In this document: in pieces, positions 36,844 through 47,243 of the stretch
Numbering within the stretch: position 1 is the stretch's first letter
How the letters are laid out: every line of letters begins with the position of its first letter
Origin: Rhodovastum atsumiense
GTDB lineage: Bacteria; Pseudomonadota; Alphaproteobacteria; Acetobacterales; Acetobacteraceae
Direction: 5' to 3'
DNA: 64,000 bases
Assembly: GCF_937425535.1 (NCBI RefSeq)
Contig: NZ_OW485601.1
Span: 1,452,501 to 1,516,500 of the forward strand
The notes under the pieces: model-generated
Seen by the model: only the letters and a program-made list of their open reading frames with translations
The model's database searches: none
Told to the model about the DNA's origin: nothing
Position numbers and translations under genes: made by a program

Positions 36844-38706
36844 TTACGCCGCCCCGGCCCGCGTCGGACGTGTCTGCGCCGCGCCGTTGCGAACCAGCGT
36901 GACCGCCGTATTGACCAGGGCGATATGGCTGAACGCCTGCGGGAAGTTCCCCACCTGGCGCCCCGCGGCGGGATCATATTCCTCGGCCAGCAACCCAACA
37001 TCGTTGCGCAAGCCGAGCAGGCGCTCGAACAGGGCCCGCGCCTCCGTAGTCCGTCCCTGCAGCGTGTAATTCTCGGCCAGCCAGAAGCTGCAGGCCAGGA
37101 AGGCGCCTTCGCCGCTCGGCAGGCCGTCCGCGCCGTCCCCGGTGTCGTAGCGGTAGACAAAGCCGTCGATCACCAGTTCGCGCTCGATCGCGGCCAGGGT
37201 CCCCCGCACCCGTGGATCGTCCGGCGGCAGGAACCCGATCAGCGGGATCAGCAGCAGGCTCGCGTCCAGGGCGCGCGCGCCAAAGCTCTGCACGAAGCTG
37301 TTGCGCTGCGCATCGAAGCCGCGGGCGCAGATGGTGTCATGCATGGTACGGCGCAGGGCCCGCCAGCGGTCGAGCGGCCCCTCCAGCCCGAACTGCTCGG
37401 CGCTGCGGATAGCCCGGTCGAGCGCCACCCAGGCCATGACCTTGGAATGGGTGAAATGCCGCCGCCCGCCCCGGACTTCCCAGATGCCCTCGTCGGGCTG
37501 GTCCCAGATCTCGGCCAGGTGCTCGGTCAGCCGGCGCTGCAACTGCCAGCTTGCCGGCACGGCGGGCAGGCCCATGGCACGGGCGTGGTACAGCGCGTCG
37601 GCCACCTCGCCATAGACGTCGAGCTGCAATTGCCCATGCGCCGCGTTGCCGATGCGCACCGGCCGGGAGCCCTGGTAGCCCGGCAGCCAGTCGGCCTCCC
37701 ACTCGGCCAGGCGACGCTCGCCGGCGAGGCCGTACATGATCTGGATCTGGTCGGGCCGGCCGGCGACGCTGCGGTGCAGCCAGTCACGCCAGGCCCTGGC
37801 CTCCTCGACGTAGCCGCCATCCATCAGCGCGAGCAGGGTCAGCGTGGCATCGCGCAACCAGCAATAGCGATAGTCCCAGTTCCGGCTGCCGCCGAGCTGC
37901 TCGGGCAGCGAGGTGGTCGGGGCGGCGACGATTCCCCCCGTCGGCCGATAGGTCAGTGCCTTCAGCGTGATCAGCGAGCGCTGCACCGCCGGCTGGTACG
38001 GGCCTTCGTAGGTGCCGGCGGCGGCCCATTCGGTCCAGAACCGCTCGGTGCGCGCAAGCGCCGCCAACGGGTCGAGCGGAGCCGGCAGGTCGAGATGGCT
38101 CGCCACGTGGGTCATCACGAAGGGGATAGTCTCGCCGGCGGCGACGCTGAACTCGGCCACCGTCATCAGGCCGCGGCCATGCAGCGGCACCGGCGTGCGC
38201 AGCACCACCCGCTCCGGCCCGGCGACCGCGGTAAGGCCGCCGCCCTCCGGCAACCGCGTCACCCAGGGCACCGCCGCGCCGTAGTCGAAGCGCAACGCCA
38301 GCAGCAGGCGCATCGGCACCCGCCCGCGCCGCCCCTGCACCAGGCGGACGAGGTGGGAGAGGTTCTCGCCCACCGGCATGAAGTCGATCAGCGCGACCTC
38401 GCCCTCCGGCGTGGCGAACACGGTCTCCAGGATGACGGTGCCGTTCCGGTACGTCCGATGGATCCGTGGCCGGGGAGCCAGCGGGGCGATGCGCCAGGTG
38501 CCCTGCGAGGCCTCGCCGAGCAGGGCAGCGAAACAGGCGGCGCTGTCGAAACGTGGCCAGCACAGCCAGTCCACGGCCCCCTCGCGGCTGACCAGGGCCG
38601 CGGTGGTGCAGTCGCCGATCAGGGCGTAGTCCTCGATCGGCGCGGCCCGCCACGCCTCGACCGGCGCGCCGGTCAGTGCCCCGGGTCCCACGATCGGGCG
38701 TCCCAC
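36844..38706 (-). CDS. Glycoside hydrolase family 15 protein (glucoamylase/trehalase-like)
   Basis: This cytoplasmic GH15 enzyme hydrolyses alpha-glucosidic bonds with inversion; bacterial members include trehalases and glucoamylases. The N-terminal domain begins PIEDYALIGDCTTAALVSRE and GAVDWLCWPRFDS. The catalytic barrel has LGGSRNWDYRYCWLRDATLT, with the general-acid region, and SGEGAFLACSFWLAENY with the second Glu. The start is not certain. GTG 38706 overlaps the stop of the upstream gene as TAGTG and suggests coupled translation (620 residues); GTG 38691 is also possible, and no ATG is well placed. The substrate cannot be chosen between trehalose and malto-oligosaccharides. Confidence 0.88.
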   Translation of the reverse strand: MGRPIVGPGALTGAPVEAWRAAPIEDYALIGDCTTAALVSREGAVDWLCWPRFDSAACFAALLGEASQGTWRIAPLAPRPRIHRTYRNGTVILETVFATPEGEVALIDFMPVGENLSHLVRLVQGRRGRVPMRLLLALRFDYGAAVPWVTRLPEGGGLTAVAGPERVVLRTPVPLHGRGLMTVAEFSVAAGETIPFVMTHVASHLDLPAPLDPLAALARTERFWTEWAAAGTYEGPYQPAVQRSLITLKALTYRPTGGIVAAPTTSLPEQLGGSRNWDYRYCWLRDATLTLLALMDGGYVEEARAWRDWLHRSVAGRPDQIQIMYGLAGERRLAEWEADWLPGYQGSRPVRIGNAAHGQLQLDVYGEVADALYHARAMGLPAVPASWQLQRRLTEHLAEIWDQPDEGIWEVRGGRRHFTHSKVMAWVALDRAIRSAEQFGLEGPLDRWRALRRTMHDTICARGFDAQRNSFVQSFGARALDASLLLIPLIGFLPPDDPRVRGTLAAIERELVIDGFVYRYDTGDGADGLPSGEGAFLACSFWLAENYTLQGRTTEARALFERLLGLRNDVGLLAEEYDPAAGRQVGNFPQAFSHIALVNTAVTLVRNGAAQTRPTRAGAA

Positions 38707-39065
38707 TACCGGGCGCGGCCCCAGGCCTGCTCGCCATTGCCACTGCAGGTGCAGGCATTGCCGATCGGCGTGACCTGCGGCAACGGGCACACCCATGGCC
38801 CGGCGTAGCAGGCCGACGCTGCGGGCGGCGGACCGGCAGTACCGGGTGAGGACGGGGCGTACACCACCGGCGGCGGGTAGTAATACGCCGGGGGCGCGAC
38901 GTAGACCGGGGGCGCGACGTAGACCGGGGGCGGCACGTAGACGGGCGGCGGCGCCACGCCGACGAACACGCCGCCACGCCAGTAGGCGTGCGCGGAGGGC
39001 GGCAGCGCCAGCACCGCGACGGCAAGAAGCAGCGCACAGCGGCGCAGGGTGCGGATCCCGATCAT
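38706..39065 (-). CDS. Small exported Pro/Tyr-repeat protein with Cys-rich tail (119 aa)
   Basis: The start at 39065 (MIGIRTLRRCALLLAVAVLA) gives a Sec signal peptide ending near PPSAHA. The mature part is about 40 residues of repeats of the type PPPVYV/APPVYVAPP, encoded by imperfect 18-bp DNA repeats (about 38890-38950), followed by AYYYPPP. The C-terminus, CYAGPWVCPLPQVTPIGN and ACTCSGNGEQAWGRAR, has four Cys. I cannot give it a function; it looks like a secreted or envelope-associated structural protein. Its stop overlaps the likely GTG start of the GH15 gene. The longer open frame to 39245 is not supported. Confidence 0.75.
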   Translation of the reverse strand: MIGIRTLRRCALLLAVAVLALPPSAHAYWRGGVFVGVAPPPVYVPPPVYVAPPVYVAPPAYYYPPPVVYAPSSPGTAGPPPAASACYAGPWVCPLPQVTPIGNACTCSGNGEQAWGRAR

Positions 39066-39234
39066 GGCTGTTTGTCCCTTTCGGGTTTGGGCGGACATGT
39101 TGCCATCAGTGTTCCGCTGGCGACAGATGCGTCCGCCGAGTCGTGTGTACCCACATACACAATCCAGAACTGCTGCTGCGGCCCGGCAACATCCATCGCC
39201 ACGGAGACGGCAACGCTTTCGCCGCACCGCTGCG

Positions 39235-39936
39235 TCAGAGCGCATCCTCCATCCAGGCGCGCAGCAACTCGATGATGCTGTCCGGCTGCTCCATCGGCGG
39301 CAGGTGGCCGGCCTCGGGCACCATGCGCAGCGCCGCGCCCGGAATGGCCTCGGCCATCTCCTCGCTCAGCGCGGGGGGCGTCACGGCATCATGGCTGCCG
39401 ACCACCACCAGCGTGCGCACGCCGATCTCGCGCAGGCCGGGGCGGCTGTCCGGCCGGTGCAGGATGGCGTGCTGCTGGCGCAGGAAGGCCTGGCGGCCGA
39501 CCCGGTCGGCCATGTCCATCACCTCCTGGCACAGGGCCGCGTCGCCGAGCCGGTCAGGATGCAGCAATTGCGGCAGCAGCCGCGGCGTCACGCCGCGGAA
39601 ACGGTTCCCCCGGGTCAGCGCGATCAGGCCGCGGCGCCGCCGCATCTGTTCCGGCGTGTCGGGACGTGCCGTGGTGTCCATCAGGCACAGCCGCGTGACC
39701 CGCTCGGGCGCGAGCCGCATGACGGCAAGGGCGACGTATCCGCCCATCGACAGCCCGCACAGGGCGAAGCGGCCGGGCACGGCGGCCAGCGCGTGGCGTG
39801 CCATGTCGTCGATTTTGTCGTGATGTGTCAGGTCGGCAACGATCGGCTCCACCGGTCCGGCCAGGGCGTTCATCTGATCGCGCCACAGCCTTGCATCGCA
39901 CAGCAACCCGGGGAGCAGGAGCAACGTTTGAGGCAT
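39235..39936 (-). CDS. Alpha/beta-hydrolase fold protein
   Basis: This 233-residue protein starts MPQTLLLLPGLLCDARLWRD. The nucleophile elbow is ALCGLSMGGYVALAVM, the acid is in VVVGSHDAVTPPALSEEMAE and the catalytic His is in VPEAGHLPPMEQPDSI, so the Ser-Asp-His triad is complete. It is close to small esterases and to 3-oxoadipate enol-lactonase-like hydrolases. No pathway genes adjoin it. A longer frame to 39960 adds eight residues without a better start. Confidence 0.85.
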   Translation of the reverse strand: MPQTLLLLPGLLCDARLWRDQMNALAGPVEPIVADLTHHDKIDDMARHALAAVPGRFALCGLSMGGYVALAVMRLAPERVTRLCLMDTTARPDTPEQMRRRRGLIALTRGNRFRGVTPRLLPQLLHPDRLGDAALCQEVMDMADRVGRQAFLRQQHAILHRPDSRPGLREIGVRTLVVVGSHDAVTPPALSEEMAEAIPGAALRMVPEAGHLPPMEQPDSIIELLRAWMEDAL

Positions 39937-40076
39937 CCGTGCCTTGTAGGCAGCAGCCAAGCCCAGGCCAACCTTGACTTTCCCCTTCCCTTTCCTGATA
40001 TGCCAGCGTCACGCGTGCGACCATCGCGCGTGCCGTTGCGCGCCGCCCCCGGCGCCGCCCTGAAGGCACATCGAGT

Positions 40077-41954
<1,878 letters not shown>

Positions 41955-41956
41955 CC

Positions 41957-43171
41957 ATGACCAGCGAAGCTCCCGTGGTTTCCGGGAGCAAGGGCAAGTT
42001 GGGGCGATTTCACTGGGACGACGCCCTGCTGCTCGAAGACCAGTTGACCGAGGACGAGCGCGCCATTCGCGACGCCGCCCACGCCTACTGCCAGGAAAAG
42101 CTGGCGCCGCGCATCCTCATGGCCAACCGGCACGAGCATTTCGACCGGGAGATCATGAACGAGTTCGGCGCGATGGGTTTCCTCGGCGCCACGCTCGACA
42201 GCCATGGCTGCGCCGACGTCTCCTATGTCGCCTACGGCCTGATCGCCCGCGAGGTCGAGCGCGTCGATTCCGGTTATCGCAGCGCCTTCTCGGTGCAGTC
42301 CTCGCTGGTCATGTACCCGATCCACGCCTTCGGCTCGGAGGCGCAGAAGGATAAGTACCTGCCCCGGCTGCGCACCGGCGAATGGGTCGGCTGCTTCGGG
42401 CTGACCGAGCCCGACGGCGGATCGGACCCCGGCAGCATGCGCACCCGCGCCCGCCGCACCGCCGACGGCTACGTGCTGAACGGCTCGAAGACCTGGATTT
42501 CCAATTCGCCGATCGCCGATGTCTTCCTGGTCTGGGCCAAGGATGACGAAGGCGACATCCGCGGCTTCCTGATCGATCGCGGCACCCAGGGACTGAGCGC
42601 CCCCAAGATCGAAGGCAAGTTCAGCCTGCGCGCCTCGACGACGGGCATGATCATGCTCTCGGACGTGCACGTGCCGGAGGATGCGGTGCTGCCCAAGGTG
42701 AAAGGGCTGCGCGGTCCATTCTCCTGCCTCAACAATGCCCGCTACGGCATCGCCTGGGGCGCGCTCGGGGCGGCCGAGTTCTGCTGGCGCGCGGCGCGCG
42801 ACTACGTGCTGGACCGCAAGGTGTTCGGGCGACCCCTGGCGGCCACCCAACTGGTGCAGAAGAAGCTCGCCGACATGCAGACCGAGATCACGCTCGGGCT
42901 GCAGGCGGTGCTGCGGGTCGGCCGCCTGCTCGACGAGGGCCGCGCGGCGCCCGAGATGATCAGCCTGGTGAAGCGCAATTCCTGCGGCAAGGCGCTCGAC
43001 ATCGCCCGCATTGCGCGTGACATGCACGGCGGCAACGGCATCGTCGACGAGTATCACGTCATCCGCCACGTCATGAACCTCGAGACGGTGAACACGTACG
43101 AGGGTACACATGACGTGCATGCCCTGATCCTGGGACGGGCCCAGACCGGCATTGCCGCCTTCGCCGGATAA
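41957..43171 (+). CDS. gcdH: Glutaryl-CoA dehydrogenase
   Basis: This flavoprotein oxidises and decarboxylates glutaryl-CoA to crotonyl-CoA in lysine and aromatic degradation. The 404-residue protein matches the GcdH pattern throughout: [74 protein letters not shown], and the catalytic-Glu segment [23 protein letters not shown] 41957 has GGAGG 7 nt upstream; the open frame extends back into the helicase gene but is not coding there. No CoA-transferase partner is adjacent. Confidence 0.94.
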   Translation: MTSEAPVVSGSKGKLGRFHWDDALLLEDQLTEDERAIRDAAHAYCQEKLAPRILMANRHEHFDREIMNEFGAMGFLGATLDSHGCADVSYVAYGLIAREVERVDSGYRSAFSVQSSLVMYPIHAFGSEAQKDKYLPRLRTGEWVGCFGLTEPDGGSDPGSMRTRARRTADGYVLNGSKTWISNSPIADVFLVWAKDDEGDIRGFLIDRGTQGLSAPKIEGKFSLRASTTGMIMLSDVHVPEDAVLPKVKGLRGPFSCLNNARYGIAWGALGAAEFCWRAARDYVLDRKVFGRPLAATQLVQKKLADMQTEITLGLQAVLRVGRLLDEGRAAPEMISLVKRNSCGKALDIARIARDMHGGNGIVDEYHVIRHVMNLETVNTYEGTHDVHALILGRAQTGIAAFAG

Positions 43172-44483
43172 GACTGGCCGGGGCGCCGCCGCGCGCGCCC
43201 GGCCTCCTCTTCCCCTGCTGCCCGGCGAGGTCGCGATTTCGCGCATGGGCGCGGATGGGGACGGCATCGCCGCCCTGGCGGACGGAACCCCGCTTTATCT
43301 TCCCGGCACCCTGCCCGGTGAACACGTGCACGCCCACGCGATCGCGGCGCGCGGCGAGGGCTGGGCCTGCGGCGTGGACGCGGTGGTGGCGCCGAGCCCC
43401 GACCGTGTTCCCCCTCCCTGCCCGCATTTCGGCACCTGCGGCGGCTGCACGCTGCAGCACTGGCGGCAGGATGCCTACCTGGCCTGGAAGGCCGGGCTGC
43501 TGGCGACGTCGCTGCGTGGCACCGCCCCCCCCGCCCCGGTGGCGGTCACGCCGCCGGGGACACGCCGCCGGATGGACCTGGCCTTGCGCCGCCGCGGCGC
43601 CGGGGTGGTGGTCGGCCTGCATGCCCCGCGCTCGACCGAGGTCATCGACCTGGAGGGATGCGCGGTCCTGCATCCCGGGCTCGCCGGACTGCTCCCCCGA
43701 CTGCGCGAACTGCTGCGCGCCACGACAGTGTTGCGCCGGGAGGGCTCGGCGATCGTCAACCTGCTCGATGACGGTCCGGACCTGCTGCTGCGCACCGATG
43801 CCCCGCCATCTTCCGCCGACCGCACGAAGCTGGCCGCCTTCGCCCAGGCCCATGGGCTGCCCCGCATCTCCTGGGCCGCCGGCAACGGCGTGCCGGAAAC
43901 GGTCTGCCTGCTGCGCCCGGCGCGCATCACCCTGGCCGGGGTCGCGGTGCAGCCGCCGCCGGGCGCCTTCCTGCAGGCGAGCGAAAGCGGCGAGGCGGCG
44001 ATCGTCCAGGCGGTGCTCGCGGGCCTGCCACCCCGGCTGCCGGCCCGCGCGCGGGTGGCCGAGCTGTACGCCGGCTGCGGCACGCTGACCTTCGCCCTGG
44101 CCCGCCAGGTCCGGGTTGCCGCCTACGAAGGCGACGCGGCGGCCGCGGGCGCGCTGCACAACGCGGTGAACGCGAACGGCCTGGCCGGACGGGTCAGCGT
44201 GGATATCCGGGATCTCGTGCGCCGGCCCTTGCTGGAAACGGAACTCGGCGGCTTCGCCGCGGTGGTGCTGGATCCGCCTTATGCGGGCGCGGCGGCCCAG
44301 ATTGCCCGGATCGCGGCAGCGCGGGTGGCGCGGGTGATTTATGTCAGTTGCAATCCGGCGGCCCTGGCGCAAGACGCCAGAAGCTTGCAGGCGGCCGGTT
44401 ATCAGGTGCTGTCGGCAGTGCCGGTCGACCAGTTCCTGTGGTCAACCCGGCTGGAGAGCGTCGTGACTTTCGCCCGGGTCTGA
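43152..44483 (+). CDS. 23S rRNA (uracil-5-)-methyltransferase-like RNA methyltransferase (RumA/RlmD family)
   Basis: This SAM-dependent enzyme makes 5-methyluridine in RNA. After an N-terminal TRAM-like domain ([20 protein letters not shown]), the Fe-S cluster motif is [15 protein letters not shown]. The SAM site is [19 protein letters not shown], followed by [11 protein letters not shown] and the catalytic Cys in [14 protein letters not shown]. The start is uncertain: TTG 43152 overlaps the end of gcdH by 20 nt and gives 443 residues with a complete TRAM domain; the first ATG would truncate it. RlmD and RlmC/TrmA relatives cannot be separated by eye. Confidence 0.88.
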   Translation: MPPSPDKTGRGAAARARPPLPLLPGEVAISRMGADGDGIAALADGTPLYLPGTLPGEHVHAHAIAARGEGWACGVDAVVAPSPDRVPPPCPHFGTCGGCTLQHWRQDAYLAWKAGLLATSLRGTAPPAPVAVTPPGTRRRMDLALRRRGAGVVVGLHAPRSTEVIDLEGCAVLHPGLAGLLPRLRELLRATTVLRREGSAIVNLLDDGPDLLLRTDAPPSSADRTKLAAFAQAHGLPRISWAAGNGVPETVCLLRPARITLAGVAVQPPPGAFLQASESGEAAIVQAVLAGLPPRLPARARVAELYAGCGTLTFALARQVRVAAYEGDAAAAGALHNAVNANGLAGRVSVDIRDLVRRPLLETELGGFAAVVLDPPYAGAAAQIARIAAARVARVIYVSCNPAALAQDARSLQAAGYQVLSAVPVDQFLWSTRLESVVTFARV

Positions 44484-44484
44484 C

Positions 44485-44518
44485 CGCCTGCCGGCGTGCC
44501 CCCTGTCACGCCCAGGCG
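44485..44518 (+). terminator. Two-tier terminator hairpin after the RNA methyltransferase gene
   Basis: An outer stem CGCCTG/CAGGCG (44485-44490 with 44513-44518) encloses an inner stem GGCGTG/CACGCC (44493-44498 with 44507-44512), separated by a CC bulge. It begins 1 nt past the methyltransferase stop and lies before the convergent small membrane-protein gene. There is no T-tract. Confidence 0.55.
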
Positions 44519-44542
44519 ACGGAGCCGTCCGTCAAACGCGCC

Positions 44543-44776
44543 TCAGGACAGCCAGGTCCAGATCAGGGCCCCGAGCAGCAACCAACAGGCAGCCCCCAGC
44601 AACATGCCCCGGGCCAGGCCGCGCGCCGGCGCCAATCCGTCCGCATCGATATCGCTGTCAGCCTCGGTATTGGAAACCTCATCCATGAAAAGCGGGGCCG
44701 TGCGCTCGTTTCGCAGATGGTGTTTGCGGACCGGAGGCCTCATTTGAACCGGCAATTCCGTGACCACACTGGACAT
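44543..44776 (-). CDS. Small single-span membrane protein (77 aa)
   Basis: I do not recognise a family. GGGAG lies 9 nt before the ATG at 44776, which supports a real gene. The product begins MSSVVTELPVQMRPPVRKHH, has an acidic middle (MDEVSNTEADSDIDADG) and ends with one hydrophobic span, ARGMLLGAACWLLLGALIWT, followed by WLS. It is therefore a tail-anchored type protein with the bulk in the cytoplasm. It is isolated, transcribed from an AT-rich region and convergent with the RNA methyltransferase. Confidence 0.6.
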   Translation of the reverse strand: MSSVVTELPVQMRPPVRKHHLRNERTAPLFMDEVSNTEADSDIDADGLAPARGLARGMLLGAACWLLLGALIWTWLS

Positions 44777-45202
44777 CTCGCAAAACTCCCTTGCTTGAGT
44801 GTTTGGCCAGCAGCCATCACCCGATAACGCCCCCGCGAGACTCTTTTAACAGTTTCGTGAGATGACGGTAAGTCGGAATGATCTTCGGGGAATACTCAAC
44901 CATATGGCGATTTAGCATGTCCACAACTTCCGGTCATAAATTCCACGAGATTTGTTGCCCTGGATTTCGTGCCCGATCAGCCTTGCGTCGTCCCGTCACT
45001 TCGCAAGCAAGCTGTTAACGCAATTGCCCGGCTAATGACTACGATAGTACATAACCCTTACATCCGGCAGGACAGCATCACGGCAGGACTTTCATCCTCG
45101 CCGCGCATCATCCTTGCGTGATCCGCCGGAAGAAAAATGATCCGATACGATGGTATTGTGGGTGGCGCGACGGCCCGGGCGCTCCGCCCCGAAGCCTCTG
45201 CC
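44777..45202. other. AT-richer intergenic region, no gene seen
   Basis: This 0.43-kb stretch lies upstream of the small membrane-protein gene and downstream of the SDR gene. It is visibly poorer in G and C than its neighbours, with pieces such as CTCTTTTAACAG and CCATATGG. It probably carries the promoter of the 77-residue gene. I could not assign -35 and -10 elements with confidence. Near 45177-45210 lie two hairpins that belong to the SDR 3' end. Confidence 0.45.
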
Positions 45203-45210
45203 TCAGAGGC
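45177..45210 (-). terminator. Paired hairpins at the end of the suf-linked SDR gene
   Basis: GCCTCTG (45194-45200), a CCT loop and CAGAGGC (45204-45210) form a 7-bp stem that contains the SDR stop codon. A second stem GGGCG/CGCCC (45177-45189, CTC loop) follows on the minus strand. They could end the long suf transcript. No T-tract is seen. Confidence 0.45.
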
Positions 45211-46012
45211 CCGGGGTTTCCCCGTTATCGGCCGCGAGGGCCGCGGCCTTCTCCGGTGGCAGATCGCTGCGCCACCGGGAGGCGATGAAACGCCGCCCGC
45301 TCACGTCCCCGGCGGACGGGCCGGTCAGCCAGAGCAATGGCGGCACCATGATCGTGGGATCGAGCATCTGTGCCCGCACCGCCTCGGACACCCCGGGCGG
45401 GATCATGCCGGTCCGGACGGGCCCGCCCGGCGTCAGCACGTTGACGGTTACGCCCGTGCCAGCCAGGTCATGGGCCCAGATGGCGCTTTCGGCCTCCAAC
45501 GCCGCCTTGGAAGGTCCGTAGGGCGAAAATCCGGCATGATGCATAGTTTCGTGATTGACCGAGACATTCACGATCCGCCCGTGCCGGGCCGCCAGCATGA
45601 TCGGCACCACCGCGCGCGCCATCAGGAAAGGCCCGTTCACGTTGGTGTCCACCACCAGCCGCCAGTCGTCGGGCTCGATCTCCCAGAACCGCACCGGCGT
45701 GACCGGGAAGCTCTCGTTGACCGCCCGCATGCCGCGGCCGGCATTGTTGACCAGGATATCGATGCCGCCGAAGCGGTCGACCGCGGCGACGGCGACCCGG
45801 GTGCAGTCCTCTTCCTTGGTCACGTCGGCGAGCACCGGCACCAGGTGCTCCTCGCCAAGCTCGGCCGCCAGGCTTTCCAGTTCCCCGGTCTGCCTCGCGG
45901 CGATGGCGACCACCGACGCCCCCGCCCCCACCAGCCCCCGCGCGATCGCCCGGCCGATCCCGCGCCCGGCACCCGTGACGATCGCGACCTGGCCTGCGAG
46001 GGGATGGGTCAT
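45203..46012 (-). CDS. SDR-family oxidoreductase at the end of the suf operon
   Basis: This 269-residue short-chain dehydrogenase has VAIVTGAGRGIGRAIARGL, the strand motif DILVNNAGRG, and an intact active site in FSPYGPSKAALEAESAIW, with Tyr and Lys present. Its start (46012) is separated from the sufA stop by a single base, so it is co-transcribed with the Fe-S assembly genes. Its substrate is unknown and no Fe-S role is known for such enzymes, so the link may be only transcriptional. Confidence 0.88.
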   Translation of the reverse strand: MTHPLAGQVAIVTGAGRGIGRAIARGLVGAGASVVAIAARQTGELESLAAELGEEHLVPVLADVTKEEDCTRVAVAAVDRFGGIDILVNNAGRGMRAVNESFPVTPVRFWEIEPDDWRLVVDTNVNGPFLMARAVVPIMLAARHGRIVNVSVNHETMHHAGFSPYGPSKAALEAESAIWAHDLAGTGVTVNVLTPGGPVRTGMIPPGVSEAVRAQMLDPTIMVPPLLWLTGPSAGDVSGRRFIASRWRSDLPPEKAAALAADNGETPGL

Positions 46013-46013
46013 G

Positions 46014-46391
46014 TCACACGTGGAAGCTCTCGCCGCAGCCGCAGCGGCCTTTTTCATTGGGATTGGTGAAGGTGAAGCCGGCGGACAGGGCTTGCACCTG
46101 GTAGTCCATCACCGTGCCGATCAGGAACAGGCTCGCCTTGCGATCGACCAGCACGGTCACGTCCTGGTCCGTCACCACCTCGTCCCCCGGGCCGGGCGCG
46201 TCCACGAAGTCCATCACGTAGGACATCCCGGAACAGCCCTTGGTGGCGACGGAGACGCGCAGCAACTTACCCTGGCCTCCCTTGGCATAGAGGCTGCGAA
46301 GACGTTCGGCGGCGGCCTCGCTCACGCGCATGAGCGGCGGCAGGGACCGGGCCGGGGCGGGGGTCGAAACAGTGCCGGACATGCGATTCAT
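46014..46391 (-). CDS. sufA: A-type iron-sulfur carrier protein (SufA/ErpA/IscA family)
   Basis: The 125-residue protein carries [2Fe-2S] or [4Fe-4S] clusters from the Suf scaffold to target enzymes. The three cluster cysteines are in VATKGCSGMSYVMDF and in the C-terminal GRCGCGESFHV. The N-terminal 20 residues are a Pro/Ala-rich lead; an in-frame ATG at 46382 is an alternative start. It lies downstream of the sufT-like gene by 10 nt. SufA, IscA and ErpA are not separable by eye; operon position supports SufA. Confidence 0.92.
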   Translation of the reverse strand: MNRMSGTVSTPAPARSLPPLMRVSEAAAERLRSLYAKGGQGKLLRVSVATKGCSGMSYVMDFVDAPGPGDEVVTDQDVTVLVDRKASLFLIGTVMDYQVQALSAGFTFTNPNEKGRCGCGESFHV

Positions 46392-46401
46392 ATCGCCCTT
46401 A

Positions 46402-46779
46402 TCAGAACATGTTCAAGGACAGACGCGCGTCGTCGCTCATGCGGCCGGGGTGCCAGGGCGGATCCCAGACCACGTCGACGTCGCAATCGGCAACCCCCGG
46501 CAGGGCCAGCACCGCCTCGCGCACCTGTACCGGCAGTTCCTGCGCGCTCGGGCAGCCGGGCGCGGTCAGCGTCATCTCCACCTTCACCCGGGCATCGTCG
46601 CCGATCTCGATCGCGTAGATCAGGCCGAGCTCGTAGATGTTCACCGGAATCTCGGGATCGTACACCGTCGCGCAGGCGCCGATGATGGCATCCTCGCTGG
46701 GTCGCGGCGGGGTCTCGCCGGCGGGTGTCCAACTGCCGACCGCGCCCGGTTCCGGCATCTTCGCGTTGGCGTCATTCAC
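46402..46779 (-). CDS. sufT: SUF-associated DUF59 (MIP18-like) Fe-S assembly protein
   Basis: This is a small DUF59 protein of the kind linked to SUF operons (SufT), thought to help mature Fe-S proteins. Family motifs are ATVYDPEIPVNIYELGLIYA, and MTLTAPGCPSAQELPVQVRE with the conserved Cys; DVVWDPPWHPGRMSDDAR follows near the C-terminus. A GTG at 46779 is preferred as start because GGGGGAGG lies about 10 nt upstream and it overlaps the sufU stop. An ATG at 46800 overlaps sufU by 29 nt and has no ribosome site. It sits between sufU and sufA. Confidence 0.88.
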   Translation of the reverse strand: MNDANAKMPEPGAVGSWTPAGETPPRPSEDAIIGACATVYDPEIPVNIYELGLIYAIEIGDDARVKVEMTLTAPGCPSAQELPVQVREAVLALPGVADCDVDVVWDPPWHPGRMSDDARLSLNMF

Positions 46780-47233
46780 TGCTTGCCTGACCTCCCCCAT
46801 CGAGCGCCGCCATCAGCGCATGCCATGGCAGCGTCGCGCACTTCACCCGGCTGGGGTACTCGTGCACACCTGCGAGCGGCCGCAGCCGCTCCATCGTCGC
46901 GTCGCAATCGGGGCACTGCCCCGTCCGGGCCATCTCGGTGAACCGCGAGACCAGCGTGCGGGCCTCGGCGGGGGCGCGGCCCTGCACCGTCTCGGCCATC
47001 AGGTCGGCCGAGGCGACGCTGATGGCGCAGCCGCGGGCCTCGAAACTGGTCCGGGCGATGCTTCCATCCGGGCCATAGCGGAGGAACACCTGCACGCGGT
47101 CGCCGCACATCGGGTTGTCGCCCCGCGCGGTCGCATCGAACGTCTCCGGCCGCCCCGCATGGCGCGGGTGGCGGCCGTGCTCCAGGATCACTTCCTGATA
47201 GAGGTCGCGCAGGTCCCCGAAGGCCCCGCTCAT
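46772..47233 (-). CDS. sufU: SufU-type Fe-S assembly protein (sulfur acceptor of SufS)
   Basis: SufU accepts persulfide sulfur from SufS, and in some bacteria holds zinc. The 153-residue protein starts at 47233 (MSGAFGDLRDLYQEVILEHG) after GAGGAGGAGGG; a GTG at 47251 is less likely. The three conserved cysteines appear in RGDNPMCGDRVQVFL, FEARGCAISVASADLMAE and SRVKCATLPWHALMAAL, with Asp in the first motif, giving the SufU/IscU ligand set. The 20-residue insertion relative to IscU marks it as SufU-like. It starts 11 nt beyond the sufS stop. Confidence 0.92.
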   Translation of the reverse strand: MSGAFGDLRDLYQEVILEHGRHPRHAGRPETFDATARGDNPMCGDRVQVFLRYGPDGSIARTSFEARGCAISVASADLMAETVQGRAPAEARTLVSRFTEMARTGQCPDCDATMERLRPLAGVHEYPSRVKCATLPWHALMAALDGGGQASSE

Positions 47234-47243
47234 GCCCTCCTCC

